Virus record (IMG/VR): IMGVR_UViG_3300042731_004037
Span: 62,001-126,000 of that record
Direction: 5' to 3' (one strand)
Source: a virus
Length of the DNA: 64,000 nucleotides
The first letter of the stretch is position 1, and each line of letters starts with the position of its first letter. Of this stretch, positions 53,439 through 63,353 are shown piece after piece. The notes below the pieces were generated by a model. That model was not told the origin of the DNA. It saw only the letters and a list, made by a program, of their open reading frames with translations, and ran no database searches. The position numbers were made by a program, and so were the translations under genes.

Positions 53439-54525
53439 CAAAAAAGGATCGGTAGATTATGAAAGCTTTAATAATATTGGGAAATAAATATTTTCTTTGG
53501 GTTTTAATAAGTTTGTTAGTTTCCGGCGGATTTTTTATGAGAAGCTGTCAAATGAAAGAAAATGAAAGATTACAAACCTATAATAGACAATTACAAGGAA
53601 AGCTAACTGATAATGAAAGAGAATTGCAAGAATTAAATATAGGACTTGGAATATCGCGATCTAAACTGGTAACACAACACGATCTTATTGAACAGCTTAA
53701 AAGGGATAAACAAGAAGTAGATAAAAATTTTGAAGAATTTAAGAAAAAGCACGACCTTCAGATCAAAAGTCGTGATATAACTATAGCAAGATTAAGACAA
53801 AAAATAGATGGTGGGACAACCGAGGTAAATATTGTACAATGTGATAGTTTAGATGATTTGGGAAATTGCATTATAAGTTATAACTGGGAAGACACGCTTA
53901 AGCGATTCCGATTAGAGGATCCAAATATATTTCAAAAAAATAATGAAATCTTTAGAAGTGAACAAATATTTAAAATATATGGTGAAATTTGGCAACAAGA
54001 AGAAGGTTTTTTACAAACACGTCGATTAATATTGAGGGAAATGTTTAAGAATAAAGAAGGTGAATACAAACCCATTCCTAATGCTAAAGCTAAAATAGTA
54101 GATTCTGAATTTCAATATTACAACAGTCCAACTATAAATCCAGAATCTAGTTGGAAGGACCTATTTAAACTACGTGTAACCGCAATAGGGGCAATTAATA
54201 TATTACCAAACTGTAATACCAATTTCGGACTCGGATTACAATTTTTTGAATGGAAATGGCTAGGCGTACATACTTACACATCATTAAGTTTTAATGATGT
54301 TGATAATTTAGCACAGCATGTTGGTATTTCTTTTAATCCAAAAGTATTTGACCTAGACTTAAATATAGGAGCAATATTATCTGTTGGAACGCCTTTTACT
54401 AAAGCTTTTAATCAATACTTATTTAATACTGGTTTGGTATTTTATTTGCACCAATAGCATATATTTTTATTAAAAATACGATTTTGTGCAACTGTTATTA
54501 GTAAAAATTAACAAAAAAGGATCGG
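53431..54525 (+). repeat. 22-base direct repeat carrying a ribosome-binding site (two copies)
   Basis: Bases 53431-53452 and 54504-54525 are identical. Each ends AAAAAAGGATCGG and serves the genes at 53459 and 54535. It suggests a duplicated leader, or insertion of the intervening 332-residue gene between copies. Confidence 0.8.
53459..54457 (+). CDS. Membrane-anchored coiled-coil protein with beta-rich C-terminus
   Basis: Residues 10-27 are a hydrophobic anchor (KYFLWVLISLLVSGGFF), followed by a long coiled coil to about 120. The middle is mixed, and the last 100 residues alternate like beta strands (VTAIGAINILPNCNTNFGLG then FNTGLVFYLHQ) and end in an aromatic pair. An inner-membrane anchor, a periplasmic coil and a beta-rich end would suit a spanin-like or envelope-bridging protein, but this is inference. 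It is flanked by the 22-base repeat, unlike all neighbours, which may mean later insertion. Confidence 0.5.
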   Translation: MKALIILGNKYFLWVLISLLVSGGFFMRSCQMKENERLQTYNRQLQGKLTDNERELQELNIGLGISRSKLVTQHDLIEQLKRDKQEVDKNFEEFKKKHDLQIKSRDITIARLRQKIDGGTTEVNIVQCDSLDDLGNCIISYNWEDTLKRFRLEDPNIFQKNNEIFRSEQIFKIYGEIWQQEEGFLQTRRLILREMFKNKEGEYKPIPNAKAKIVDSEFQYYNSPTINPESSWKDLFKLRVTAIGAINILPNCNTNFGLGLQFFEWKWLGVHTYTSLSFNDVDNLAQHVGISFNPKVFDLDLNIGAILSVGTPFTKAFNQYLFNTGLVFYLHQ

Positions 54526-54534
54526 AACAAGTAG

Positions 54535-57500
54535 ATGGGTAGAAGCAGTTATCCTGGTACAATTGACTCGGATGTTGAAATCCCAAGAGTAGAAAACAAT
54601 ATTACCGAAATAGGTGCCGAATCAATTAATTCTTTGCGTGACGCTATATTTTCAATAGAGGATACGATAGGTGTAAATCCGCAAGGTAATATGGAAGATT
54701 TAGTAACTAGAATTAATGAGTCTATTGATGCGAATGGTCGTATTAAATTATCTGCTTTACAAGAACGTGGATTGGTAACTCTTCCAATAACAAACGCTCA
54801 TATATCAGCAGGTGCGGCCATTGAGGAAGTAAAATTGGATTTAGATTATCCGACTGCAACTTTGAATGGGAAAATTTCTTCTAATATTGTTGATATAAAC
54901 ACATTAAGAACGACTTTTAATATATTGATTAATCAATTCACTAAACATTTCGGCGGAACTGGATATAAACACGACGGTTATCATATAGACTTAACACAGC
55001 CAATAAGAAGTAGTGAAGATGTTGAAACAATTATAAATGTATTGAATAACGCATTTACATCACATGAACAATCTTCTATTGGCGCTCATAAAGCTTATGG
55101 TATCTCTACTAATAATGAATTTATAAATTTTTCTGCTAATGATGTACAAAGCGCTCTGATAGAATTAGATAATTTGGGATCCACTGTTACCGAAGACCAT
55201 CAAGATAAGGGACATACTACGGGTGTTATATTAAATGACAGAGGAGAGCAAGGTGATCAAGGAAATTTAAAAGAAACCACTTTAGCTGGCACTATATTTC
55301 AAACTGAAACAAGTAAAGCAACTAATATTTTTCAGGTAATGCGGCCAAATGTTGCCAGAGTAACCAGTAAGAATTTAGATTTACATGCGCTAAGCATTGG
55401 GTCTGCTCAATACTTAAGGATTCAGGCTGGCGGAATTGGTAGATCTTATTTGGATGTCAATCTACAAGCTATTATACCGACTGATGATTTAAATGAAGTC
55501 GTTAATGCAATTAATACAAAAGCGCAGGGGTGCGAAGAGCATTATCCGATTTCGGCCTATAATACTGGTGGACATCTTACTATTGCACATACTATGCCAG
55601 GAAAGGAGTTTACGATCCAGGTATTAGATTCTGTGCAATTTTCTGCAGCGACAGCTCTTGGGTTTGGATCTGTTACTGGTACCGTATTTGAATGGACTAA
55701 AGATGTTAATGGAGCCTATATAGGTGGGCAAAAAATATTTGATATAAAGTCGCTTGTAAAACGTCATTATGTACATAACACTAAACCATTAAATACTTTA
55801 TCTCTTGGATTAGGTGATTTATCCGAATTAGGAATTATTATAGGAAATGAGGGCCGCCTTTTATGCAATATTACAAATCACAGTACGAGTTCAGATTATA
55901 ATGGTACGCATTACATTCTTGGATTTCCAAACGATGAATCGATTGTACTAAGTTCGGACATTGCTTTGGGAGAATTTGATATTGAAATACCGGCAGATGC
56001 TGTTAATTTCGAAAATAGCGCTAATGGTGAAATTTTTGATATTTTTATAGAACCAGATGGCGACGGATATGGCATAATTACTAAGTCTCTTAGAGTACAA
56101 TACCATCCAATATCTGGAGTAGACATTAAGGTTATCAGTAAAGATTTCCCGACATCGGAAGTGGAATGGCAGATAAGTGATGCCACTAAAATTTATTTGT
56201 ATGAGAATGGCGATCGTGGAACTGCGTCCAATATACCATCTGGTTTTCTAGGCGAACTTAAAGCATATGCACCAGATAATATTAATAGTGCCTTATTTGA
56301 AGTTACTGGTATTCCATCTAGCTCACGTGAGACAATGAGTGTGTTTGCTTTTGGGGGTACCGATGATAAATTACATATAGCATCGGTTCATTATTCTGGG
56401 AATTGGAGCATTGAAACCTTAAAATATGCTATAGATCATCGTCCTCTTGGAACTAGTATTAATAACATATCAGAAGATACTCTTAATCCAGTTCCAATAG
56501 AAGACATTACGAAAGAATTAAGAAATAATGGTATTATACGTGGATTTGAGTATATTTCGCATGGTGATAATTATCTTAAAATTCGTGGCGGCCGGGCTTT
56601 AGTAGACGGTAGAATTGTAGAGGTTAGTACGAAGGATGTAGAAGTAGACGATCTTAGTGCATCACAAAAATTGTTGCTACTTGACCATCACGGTAATTAT
56701 ATAATAAAGACTGAGTATGATTCTGGATTTACATTTGAAGAACTTACATCCGGAGATGGGTATGGTGACGATAGGGGTGTCGCTATAATAGGACAATTCG
56801 AAGCAAATGGGTCATCAATAGATGGATATTTTATAGACCGTCGTTTAATGATTAACAAGTTGGACAAAAAGATTGTAGATTTGAAAGCTAATTTAGAACA
56901 AAAAGTAACACAGATTCGTAATACAGTGCAAGGCAGTTCATGGGGATTTACCGTAACTGAAGCATCTGGTGGTATTGATGGTTATTTAGCTAGTATTGAG
57001 ATGGGATCTAACAATGGATTTTCTTATATACCAGGTCAATATGAGACACCATTATCAGCTAGAGGGTTTGGGGCCGGTAGTGCCATAATTACTACTAGAA
57101 GGTTTGAATTTAGTGATCCAGATACCATGCAAACTACAATTTTTAGGGCCATTGGTCTGACCCATTTAAATGTATTTATTGAATTAATTTATACAGGAAT
57201 CAAGACTGGTATCAATGGTCCATTTGGTGTCAGCGACACTGTGTATATCGACGTTGGGATAGCAACTGAAAGAGGAATGGAAAATTTGACTGTTTCAGAA
57301 GCGTATGCTACGGTCAAGACTATTTATACTGGAGTTCTTCCATCCAAATCTCAAACAGAACGATATGTTGTATCTATTCCAGTATCTGAGCTTGGGCTCC
57401 CAGAAAATATTATGTTCGATGTAGTTCCGCGTGTTAGGATAGTTAACTCTAATTATGTTGATGGTGGACCAGGATCTGATCCGGAACCAACAATAAGATT

Positions 57501-57606
57501 CGACAATGTAAGAATAGTAACCTCAAGTTATAGTATAGCAGGAGCAATTAATGAAATAGACGGAGATTCAACTTCGATAGCAGCAACTGTGGGAGAAATA
57601 TTTTAG
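54535..57606 (+). CDS. Fibre-type virion protein, shared anchor (paralogue A)
   Basis: 1023 residues. Anchor domain: SSYPGTIDSDVEIPRVENN, SLRDAIFSIEDTIGVNPQGN, then LDYPTATLNGKI. The body is beta-rich and aligns in order with much of the 57652 product (IIRGFEYISHGDNYLKIRGG corresponds to its GIVRGFDLL region). The last 170 residues differ. It lacks the beta-helix block found in its paralogue. It begins with the repeated ribosome site. Likely a tail or neck appendage. Confidence 0.7.
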   Translation: MGRSSYPGTIDSDVEIPRVENNITEIGAESINSLRDAIFSIEDTIGVNPQGNMEDLVTRINESIDANGRIKLSALQERGLVTLPITNAHISAGAAIEEVKLDLDYPTATLNGKISSNIVDINTLRTTFNILINQFTKHFGGTGYKHDGYHIDLTQPIRSSEDVETIINVLNNAFTSHEQSSIGAHKAYGISTNNEFINFSANDVQSALIELDNLGSTVTEDHQDKGHTTGVILNDRGEQGDQGNLKETTLAGTIFQTETSKATNIFQVMRPNVARVTSKNLDLHALSIGSAQYLRIQAGGIGRSYLDVNLQAIIPTDDLNEVVNAINTKAQGCEEHYPISAYNTGGHLTIAHTMPGKEFTIQVLDSVQFSAATALGFGSVTGTVFEWTKDVNGAYIGGQKIFDIKSLVKRHYVHNTKPLNTLSLGLGDLSELGIIIGNEGRLLCNITNHSTSSDYNGTHYILGFPNDESIVLSSDIALGEFDIEIPADAVNFENSANGEIFDIFIEPDGDGYGIITKSLRVQYHPISGVDIKVISKDFPTSEVEWQISDATKIYLYENGDRGTASNIPSGFLGELKAYAPDNINSALFEVTGIPSSSRETMSVFAFGGTDDKLHIASVHYSGNWSIETLKYAIDHRPLGTSINNISEDTLNPVPIEDITKELRNNGIIRGFEYISHGDNYLKIRGGRALVDGRIVEVSTKDVEVDDLSASQKLLLLDHHGNYIIKTEYDSGFTFEELTSGDGYGDDRGVAIIGQFEANGSSIDGYFIDRRLMINKLDKKIVDLKANLEQKVTQIRNTVQGSSWGFTVTEASGGIDGYLASIEMGSNNGFSYIPGQYETPLSARGFGAGSAIITTRRFEFSDPDTMQTTIFRAIGLTHLNVFIELIYTGIKTGINGPFGVSDTVYIDVGIATERGMENLTVSEAYATVKTIYTGVLPSKSQTERYVVSIPVSELGLPENIMFDVVPRVRIVNSNYVDGGPGSDPEPTIRFDNVRIVTSSYSIAGAINEIDGDSTSIAATVGEIF

Positions 57607-57651
57607 TACAATGAAATTTGGATTTTTAGAAAAAATTAATGAGGCAGCCAG

Positions 57652-60600
57652 ATGAGCACTTCGTATCCATTAGAATTAGATAGTGATCTAGAAATACCGC
57701 GCATTAACCAAAATGTCAGTGAAATTAGTGGCGATGTTATTAATTCTCTGCGAGATGCGATTTTTATTATTCAAAAAACGGTCGGATTAAATCCACAAGG
57801 CAATCGTTCATCTTTTGTGGATAGAGTTAATGTATCAATAGATCCCAATGGGCGAATAAAACCGTCATCTCTTGAAAATATTGGACTACTAACATTACCT
57901 GTTTTAAATAAACACATCGGTGCAACCGCTGGTATACAAGAATCAAAATTAGCATTAGATTATGGAACGACATATTTAAAAAATCTTGTCGATTCTATGC
58001 GTACTGATCTCAATGGCATATCTTCCGGTTTGTCTAGCTCAACATCTATGTTAAATATTCACACATTGGGGCGCGGCTATTATCATGATGGGTATAATAT
58101 AAAAATAAACGTTGGTAGTAGTATTGGCGTTGCTGGACTTGAAGCTACTACTATAGGAGATGCTATAAACGAATTATCCGGTATTATTATCTCTGGCAAC
58201 GATACTATAGTACCGCATATTAATAGCAACATACCGTCTCAATTTAAACATATTGCATCTGAAATTGGCATTGATACAACCGATTTTGTTAGCATAGACA
58301 GAACATCAATAAATGTGCAAGAAGCATTAGACAGTATGGATGCAAGTGCTGGGGCTCTTGGTGTTGCTCATATTGACGAATTTCATTCGAATGGAATTTT
58401 AAAAGAAATTAATTCTGGCAATTATTATAATTCTAATCGTCGCTTGGTTGACACTATATCTGGGGCCTCTTATACTGAAGGGACTAGTGTTATTAAGATC
58501 CCTAATATAACATCGTTTGCTACTTTAGGGGTAGAAGCTGGCGATATTTTGGAAATTGTCCAACAAAGTGGTATAATTGATAGTGGAACATATCAAATTA
58601 GTGCTATTGGCCCATTAACCAGTTCTAAAACACTTGGTAATTTACCACAATTAGATAATGATGAATTACTTGTGTTTCACATTTTTTCTGAAAGTAGATC
58701 CTATGGAGATAATGTTGTTGTAAACATATACAAACCATCAGCAATTTCTAGCGAATATGCCCCATTAGCTTGTACTTCAATTGGTAATGAAAATATTGTA
58801 GATACGATTTCTATTATGAATCCTTGCTCTGCCAGAGCTACGAGTATAGGATTTAATGGATCTATTTTGAATTCCGATGGATATGAAATTGCTATTAAAG
58901 TGGGTATGGGTAATTCTCTTTATAGAGAAATAATAATTCCTGGGTTACATCAAGAACGATTGGGGACTGGTCAAGCAGATCCAGTGGATTCTAGCTCTGT
59001 AGCAGAAAGAATTAATGCCTATGTGAGTGACCCTGATTTAGGGTACCATTTTCCAATTACAGCATTTAGGATAGGAAATGAGTTAGCTATTGCACACAAT
59101 TGGATTGGTCCAGATTACACACTTGAAATAGTTGATGGTTATACTGGTAATTATCCATTAGGATTTGATGCCTATGGTGCTAATATCGTCGATCAGAAGA
59201 TTTATGGAAATAATAATACCAAATATTCAATTAATGGCGTTTCTCTGACCGGATTATCTGACACCTTCGATGGATACGCTAGTATAACTAGCGAATCAAG
59301 TACATTTATGTTATGGAAAAATGGATTACTTGTGAATCCAATCAGATATGGTATTGGGCCCGGGTCGATTTTACATATTACTGGGCACCCAACATTAGAT
59401 ACTAATGGTAGTTATGTCGTTCTTTCATCTAATTCAACAAGTGTGTCATTATTTAGTAAAGAAAAAATTGATTCTCCTAATAATCCTACAACTTTTAATG
59501 TTAGAGTATCATCTTCTAATATTCCATTAGATATACTAGAAAGTACAGAAACTGATATGGGGCTAGTACAAGTTCTTATTAGTGCTGGTGGGGAGACATT
59601 TGTTCATCAAAAATTAATCTACGGAACTACACTTGGCTCGGGCGTTCAGATTATAAATATATCTGATTCATTTCCAATTGGCGATGTAATGATATTAGTA
59701 ACCCTGGACGGTGATTTTGTAGATTTTAATATTGTAGATGATACTGTCTCTGGAGAAACTGTAAGGATACATGAAAATTTTATAGGTAGTTTTAAATTAT
59801 ATCATCCAAACGGTCTAGATTATATGCTTTTTAAAATCATTCCAGGAAATATACCAGGGGGATTAGAAATTGCAACTATAAGTGAGTCTATTCCACCAGA
59901 TGAGGCCTTTTTATTAGCTACTGTACATTTTGATGGTACCCATTCGATTACAAATATAATAGATAATCGTTTATTTGGTAATATTAGTTCGAATGAAATA
60001 AGAGATGACTTTATCGAGATATTCAGTCAAAGGCCAACATCTGAGTTGCGCTCTAATGGTATTGTACGTGGTTTCGATCTTCTTGATATTCCATATTATG
60101 ATTCTGTTACTGATATGGCAGCTTTACCGTTGCGTGGTGGAATTGCCTATGTCAATGGGGTTCGTTTAGCAATAGAGACTCAAAAAGTTATAGTAAATGT
60201 GCAAGATTCAGAAGGAATAATATTAAACAATTCTATACGAATAGTTGGAATAAATGATTTTGGATCTATACAAGTATTAAGTGATGAACTTGGTGAAATA
60301 CTGACTGATGGATATAATGCCGATGCAACATTTGGTAAAATATTGCCATTGTATCAAATAACCGTAAATAATGGTAATATTGAAAATGTGGTAGATATTA
60401 GAAAATTTACCAACAATCTAGATGATAAAATAGATATCATAGTTGATGAAACAAATAATGTAATTGGAAACTTTAGAAGTCTTGAAGGCGCATTGTTGTA
60501 TGCGAACCATTATCCAAATAAAGAAAAGTTAATAATACGAATAATAAATCCAGTCTATCCTAAAAATCCATTAGTCGTACCAAATGGTGTTTCTATTATT

Positions 60601-62721
60601 GGAAATGTACCATTTGGTGGAAACGGGAAAAGTCAAATAATAAATGAGTTAGAACATGGTGATAATTTTATTACTCTAGAGGGAAATAATAATCTCGAAA
60701 ATATCGAAATTCTAAGCGCTACTGTTGGTTTGCAGGGATCACTTATATTGATTGATGGTTCAAATGTTAATATCGAAAGATGTCTGTTTAGATTTGGCGA
60801 TACAATATCGACCAATAGTTATGATATAGGTATCACAATAAACGCATCAGACAATGTAAGTATCATTAATAACAAAATTGATAATATTTATTCTGGTATA
60901 ATATGTGATACTGGATGTAATAATATGATAATTGATAATAATAATATTACTAATGTTTCTGGAATTGGAGTTTCTAACGGGATAAAAGTTGGAACATCTG
61001 TTCGATCATCCAATAATATACAAATAACCAGGAACACTATCAAGGCACTTGATGTAAATAATACAGATATTCGTGGTATTTATGTAGATATAGGCGAAAG
61101 TATAGAGACATTAAGAATTAATAATAATACTATAACTGGGGAACTAGATAGTGGGGAAGAAAATCGAATATCTAATGGAATTAGGGTTATAAGTGAATCA
61201 GCAACTGGTAATAAAATATCATATCTTTCATTATTTAATAATTATATAAATAACATTAAATTGCGAGACAGCTTTGTATATGGCATTTACATAGAAGATG
61301 TCGAACATGCGATGTTGCATGGTAATACTATATCGAACTCGATAGTTTATGATTCAAATTATGACAATACAGCTCTTGTTTGGATAGACGATAGTGTTGA
61401 TTCTATTAACATAGAAAATAACATGTTGATCAACAGTGAGGCTCGTTATGGTATTTACGTTAAGAATACTTCTACATTGGCGTCAATCATTGGTAATACA
61501 TTAGATAGAATCGGAAATACTAATGCTAGATATATATATGGTAATGCACATAGGGCAAATATATCAGACAATAAATTAATTGGCCCAGGAAATTATGGAA
61601 TTTATTGGAAAGGCGAACGCAGTAAAATTTCTACCAATCATTTTAGTACGCCCGACCCATCAACTGATTATTCTTTCAATTATGGTATTTATGCTGAATC
61701 CAGTTACATTGATATTGTGAATAATTCTATTATGGATATGGTAAATGAGAATTCAGTTGGTATATCTAATAAAAGCACGGCTAACGAAGGAATGAAAATA
61801 ATTGGTAATACTATTGAAGGAACAACCATGTCAGTTCTTATTAATTTGAATGGTAATTATCATATTGTTTCTGGCAATAGATTAAAGAATGATAGTAAAG
61901 CAACCGCTGATACTGTGTTTATTAATATGGAACAAAATATGGACAGTACAACAATAACAGGAAATATTTTAGAAGGTCAAGGGACACATGGTATATATGC
62001 GGCCAACAAAGTAACAAATGTCACTATCACAAATAATTCTATAATTACGACTAATTTAACTGGTGCCCCAATTAGAATGCCGAATGTTGAAGTATCAGGA
62101 TGTATGTTTATTGGAAATAGTTTACCAGATACGTCTACGTATAGTGCTAGTAGCTTGCAAATTGGGCCAACCATTTCTCAATTATCACTTTATACAAACA
62201 ATAATACTATAGGAATAAACCGTGGTTTACCTGATGCTGTTGGCTTACCAGCTTCGTCAGCGGTCCCAGGATATGATGGATATGAAGCACAGTGGAGAAT
62301 GGATGGTACGAGAGACTATTGGACTATATCAGATAATTCTGGCATATATACACGATATTTATATTTTCCTATATCTAATATACCGAATGGCTCAACATTG
62401 ACTGGAATACAAGTACAAGGAAGAAACGCTCCACAATCTGGCAGTGAATATTTTAATGCAGAAATAATAAAGAGAAAATTACTTGAATCCGAATTTGAAT
62501 CCGAAGTAATAGGAACTACAGTTGGTTCTAATGAAATGAATGTTAGTGGTTATTTCGGATATGCCCATATAACGGGTGGCGCCGGAGAAATTAGCGGTTT
62601 AACAGAGGTTATTAACCATAACGCTTTTAGATATTATGTTCGGATTACACATTTTTACGTGAATCCAACAAGTATGGATAATATTAGAGTTTATGGGGTT
62701 ACTATAAGATTTAGATATTAA
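57652..62721 (+). CDS. Fibre-type virion protein with beta-helix insert (paralogue B)
   Basis: 1689 residues. Anchor: TSYPLELDSDLEIPRINQN, SLRDAIFIIQKTVGLNPQGN, then SKLALDYGTTYLKN. Residues up to about 930 parallel the 54535 product. A beta-helix of about 550 residues then follows (VPNGVSIIGNVPFGGNGKSQ, and many NNxITG/ISNNxI coils, such as NNMIIDNNNITNVSG). The last 150 residues are a distinct beta domain (RYLYFPISNIPNGSTLTGIQ). The extra helix is a plausible receptor-binding or polysaccharide-acting unit added to a common scaffold. Confidence 0.72.
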   Translation: MSTSYPLELDSDLEIPRINQNVSEISGDVINSLRDAIFIIQKTVGLNPQGNRSSFVDRVNVSIDPNGRIKPSSLENIGLLTLPVLNKHIGATAGIQESKLALDYGTTYLKNLVDSMRTDLNGISSGLSSSTSMLNIHTLGRGYYHDGYNIKINVGSSIGVAGLEATTIGDAINELSGIIISGNDTIVPHINSNIPSQFKHIASEIGIDTTDFVSIDRTSINVQEALDSMDASAGALGVAHIDEFHSNGILKEINSGNYYNSNRRLVDTISGASYTEGTSVIKIPNITSFATLGVEAGDILEIVQQSGIIDSGTYQISAIGPLTSSKTLGNLPQLDNDELLVFHIFSESRSYGDNVVVNIYKPSAISSEYAPLACTSIGNENIVDTISIMNPCSARATSIGFNGSILNSDGYEIAIKVGMGNSLYREIIIPGLHQERLGTGQADPVDSSSVAERINAYVSDPDLGYHFPITAFRIGNELAIAHNWIGPDYTLEIVDGYTGNYPLGFDAYGANIVDQKIYGNNNTKYSINGVSLTGLSDTFDGYASITSESSTFMLWKNGLLVNPIRYGIGPGSILHITGHPTLDTNGSYVVLSSNSTSVSLFSKEKIDSPNNPTTFNVRVSSSNIPLDILESTETDMGLVQVLISAGGETFVHQKLIYGTTLGSGVQIINISDSFPIGDVMILVTLDGDFVDFNIVDDTVSGETVRIHENFIGSFKLYHPNGLDYMLFKIIPGNIPGGLEIATISESIPPDEAFLLATVHFDGTHSITNIIDNRLFGNISSNEIRDDFIEIFSQRPTSELRSNGIVRGFDLLDIPYYDSVTDMAALPLRGGIAYVNGVRLAIETQKVIVNVQDSEGIILNNSIRIVGINDFGSIQVLSDELGEILTDGYNADATFGKILPLYQITVNNGNIENVVDIRKFTNNLDDKIDIIVDETNNVIGNFRSLEGALLYANHYPNKEKLIIRIINPVYPKNPLVVPNGVSIIGNVPFGGNGKSQIINELEHGDNFITLEGNNNLENIEILSATVGLQGSLILIDGSNVNIERCLFRFGDTISTNSYDIGITINASDNVSIINNKIDNIYSGIICDTGCNNMIIDNNNITNVSGIGVSNGIKVGTSVRSSNNIQITRNTIKALDVNNTDIRGIYVDIGESIETLRINNNTITGELDSGEENRISNGIRVISESATGNKISYLSLFNNYINNIKLRDSFVYGIYIEDVEHAMLHGNTISNSIVYDSNYDNTALVWIDDSVDSINIENNMLINSEARYGIYVKNTSTLASIIGNTLDRIGNTNARYIYGNAHRANISDNKLIGPGNYGIYWKGERSKISTNHFSTPDPSTDYSFNYGIYAESSYIDIVNNSIMDMVNENSVGISNKSTANEGMKIIGNTIEGTTMSVLINLNGNYHIVSGNRLKNDSKATADTVFINMEQNMDSTTITGNILEGQGTHGIYAANKVTNVTITNNSIITTNLTGAPIRMPNVEVSGCMFIGNSLPDTSTYSASSLQIGPTISQLSLYTNNNTIGINRGLPDAVGLPASSAVPGYDGYEAQWRMDGTRDYWTISDNSGIYTRYLYFPISNIPNGSTLTGIQVQGRNAPQSGSEYFNAEIIKRKLLESEFESEVIGTTVGSNEMNVSGYFGYAHITGGAGEISGLTEVINHNAFRYYVRITHFYVNPTSMDNIRVYGVTIRFRY

Positions 62722-62739
62722 TATTATGGAGAGTAAGAA

Positions 62740-63339
62740 ATGACAAGATCTGGAATTGATATGTTAGAAGAAATATTATCTCATTTGGTGAATTTAGAAA
62801 AAAGATTAGATGTAATGGATAATAATATAAAAACTATTATAAATAGTACAAATTTGGCCGAGTTGGTTGAGAAAGCAACCAATACGCCTTTAGATGGGTG
62901 GGCCCGAGCCACAGCACCTGGTATATCTGATGTAAATAAAAAGATAGACAAAATAAAACAAAAATCTGGATTTCAAAATTTTAATTTTGAACCAGTTGAC
63001 GCGGCAAAATTAAAAGATAATCGCATAAAAAATAAAACAAATAGGCCTGTTTTAAAAAAATCAAAAAGTATTATGGTAAAAGGAAAATTAAAAATTGCAA
63101 AAGGAGAAAGTGCGGTTCCATTAGCCAATGCATCAGTAAAAATATACGATGAAAAAGATAAATTGATAAAACAAACAAAAACAAATAGGGCTGGGCATTG
63201 GATGAGCCAATTACCTTCCGGTAGATATGTTGCTTTATTTGAAGGAGAAATTAATGGAAAGAAATTGCTTCCTCAAAATATTAATTTTGAAGTTCCAGAA
63301 AAACTTCCAGATGGCCAAACTGAATTAGAAATAACATAA
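62740..63339 (+). CDS. Protein with coiled-coil N-terminus and CarboxypepD_reg-like domain
   Basis: The start MTRSGIDMLEEILSHLVNLE resembles the 16706 and 15357 N-termini. A coiled coil (LEKRLDVMDNNIKTIIN) follows. Residues 115-199 form a seven-strand carboxypeptidase-regulatory/SdrB-type beta sandwich: VKGKLKIAKGESAVPLANAS, VKIYDEKDKL, then TNRAGHWMSQLPSGRYVALF. Such domains serve as binding or spacer modules in virion proteins. No enzyme motif. SD GGAGAG. Confidence 0.65.
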   Translation: MTRSGIDMLEEILSHLVNLEKRLDVMDNNIKTIINSTNLAELVEKATNTPLDGWARATAPGISDVNKKIDKIKQKSGFQNFNFEPVDAAKLKDNRIKNKTNRPVLKKSKSIMVKGKLKIAKGESAVPLANASVKIYDEKDKLIKQTKTNRAGHWMSQLPSGRYVALFEGEINGKKLLPQNINFEVPEKLPDGQTELEIT

Positions 63340-63353
63340 TTGTTGAGGAAAAT

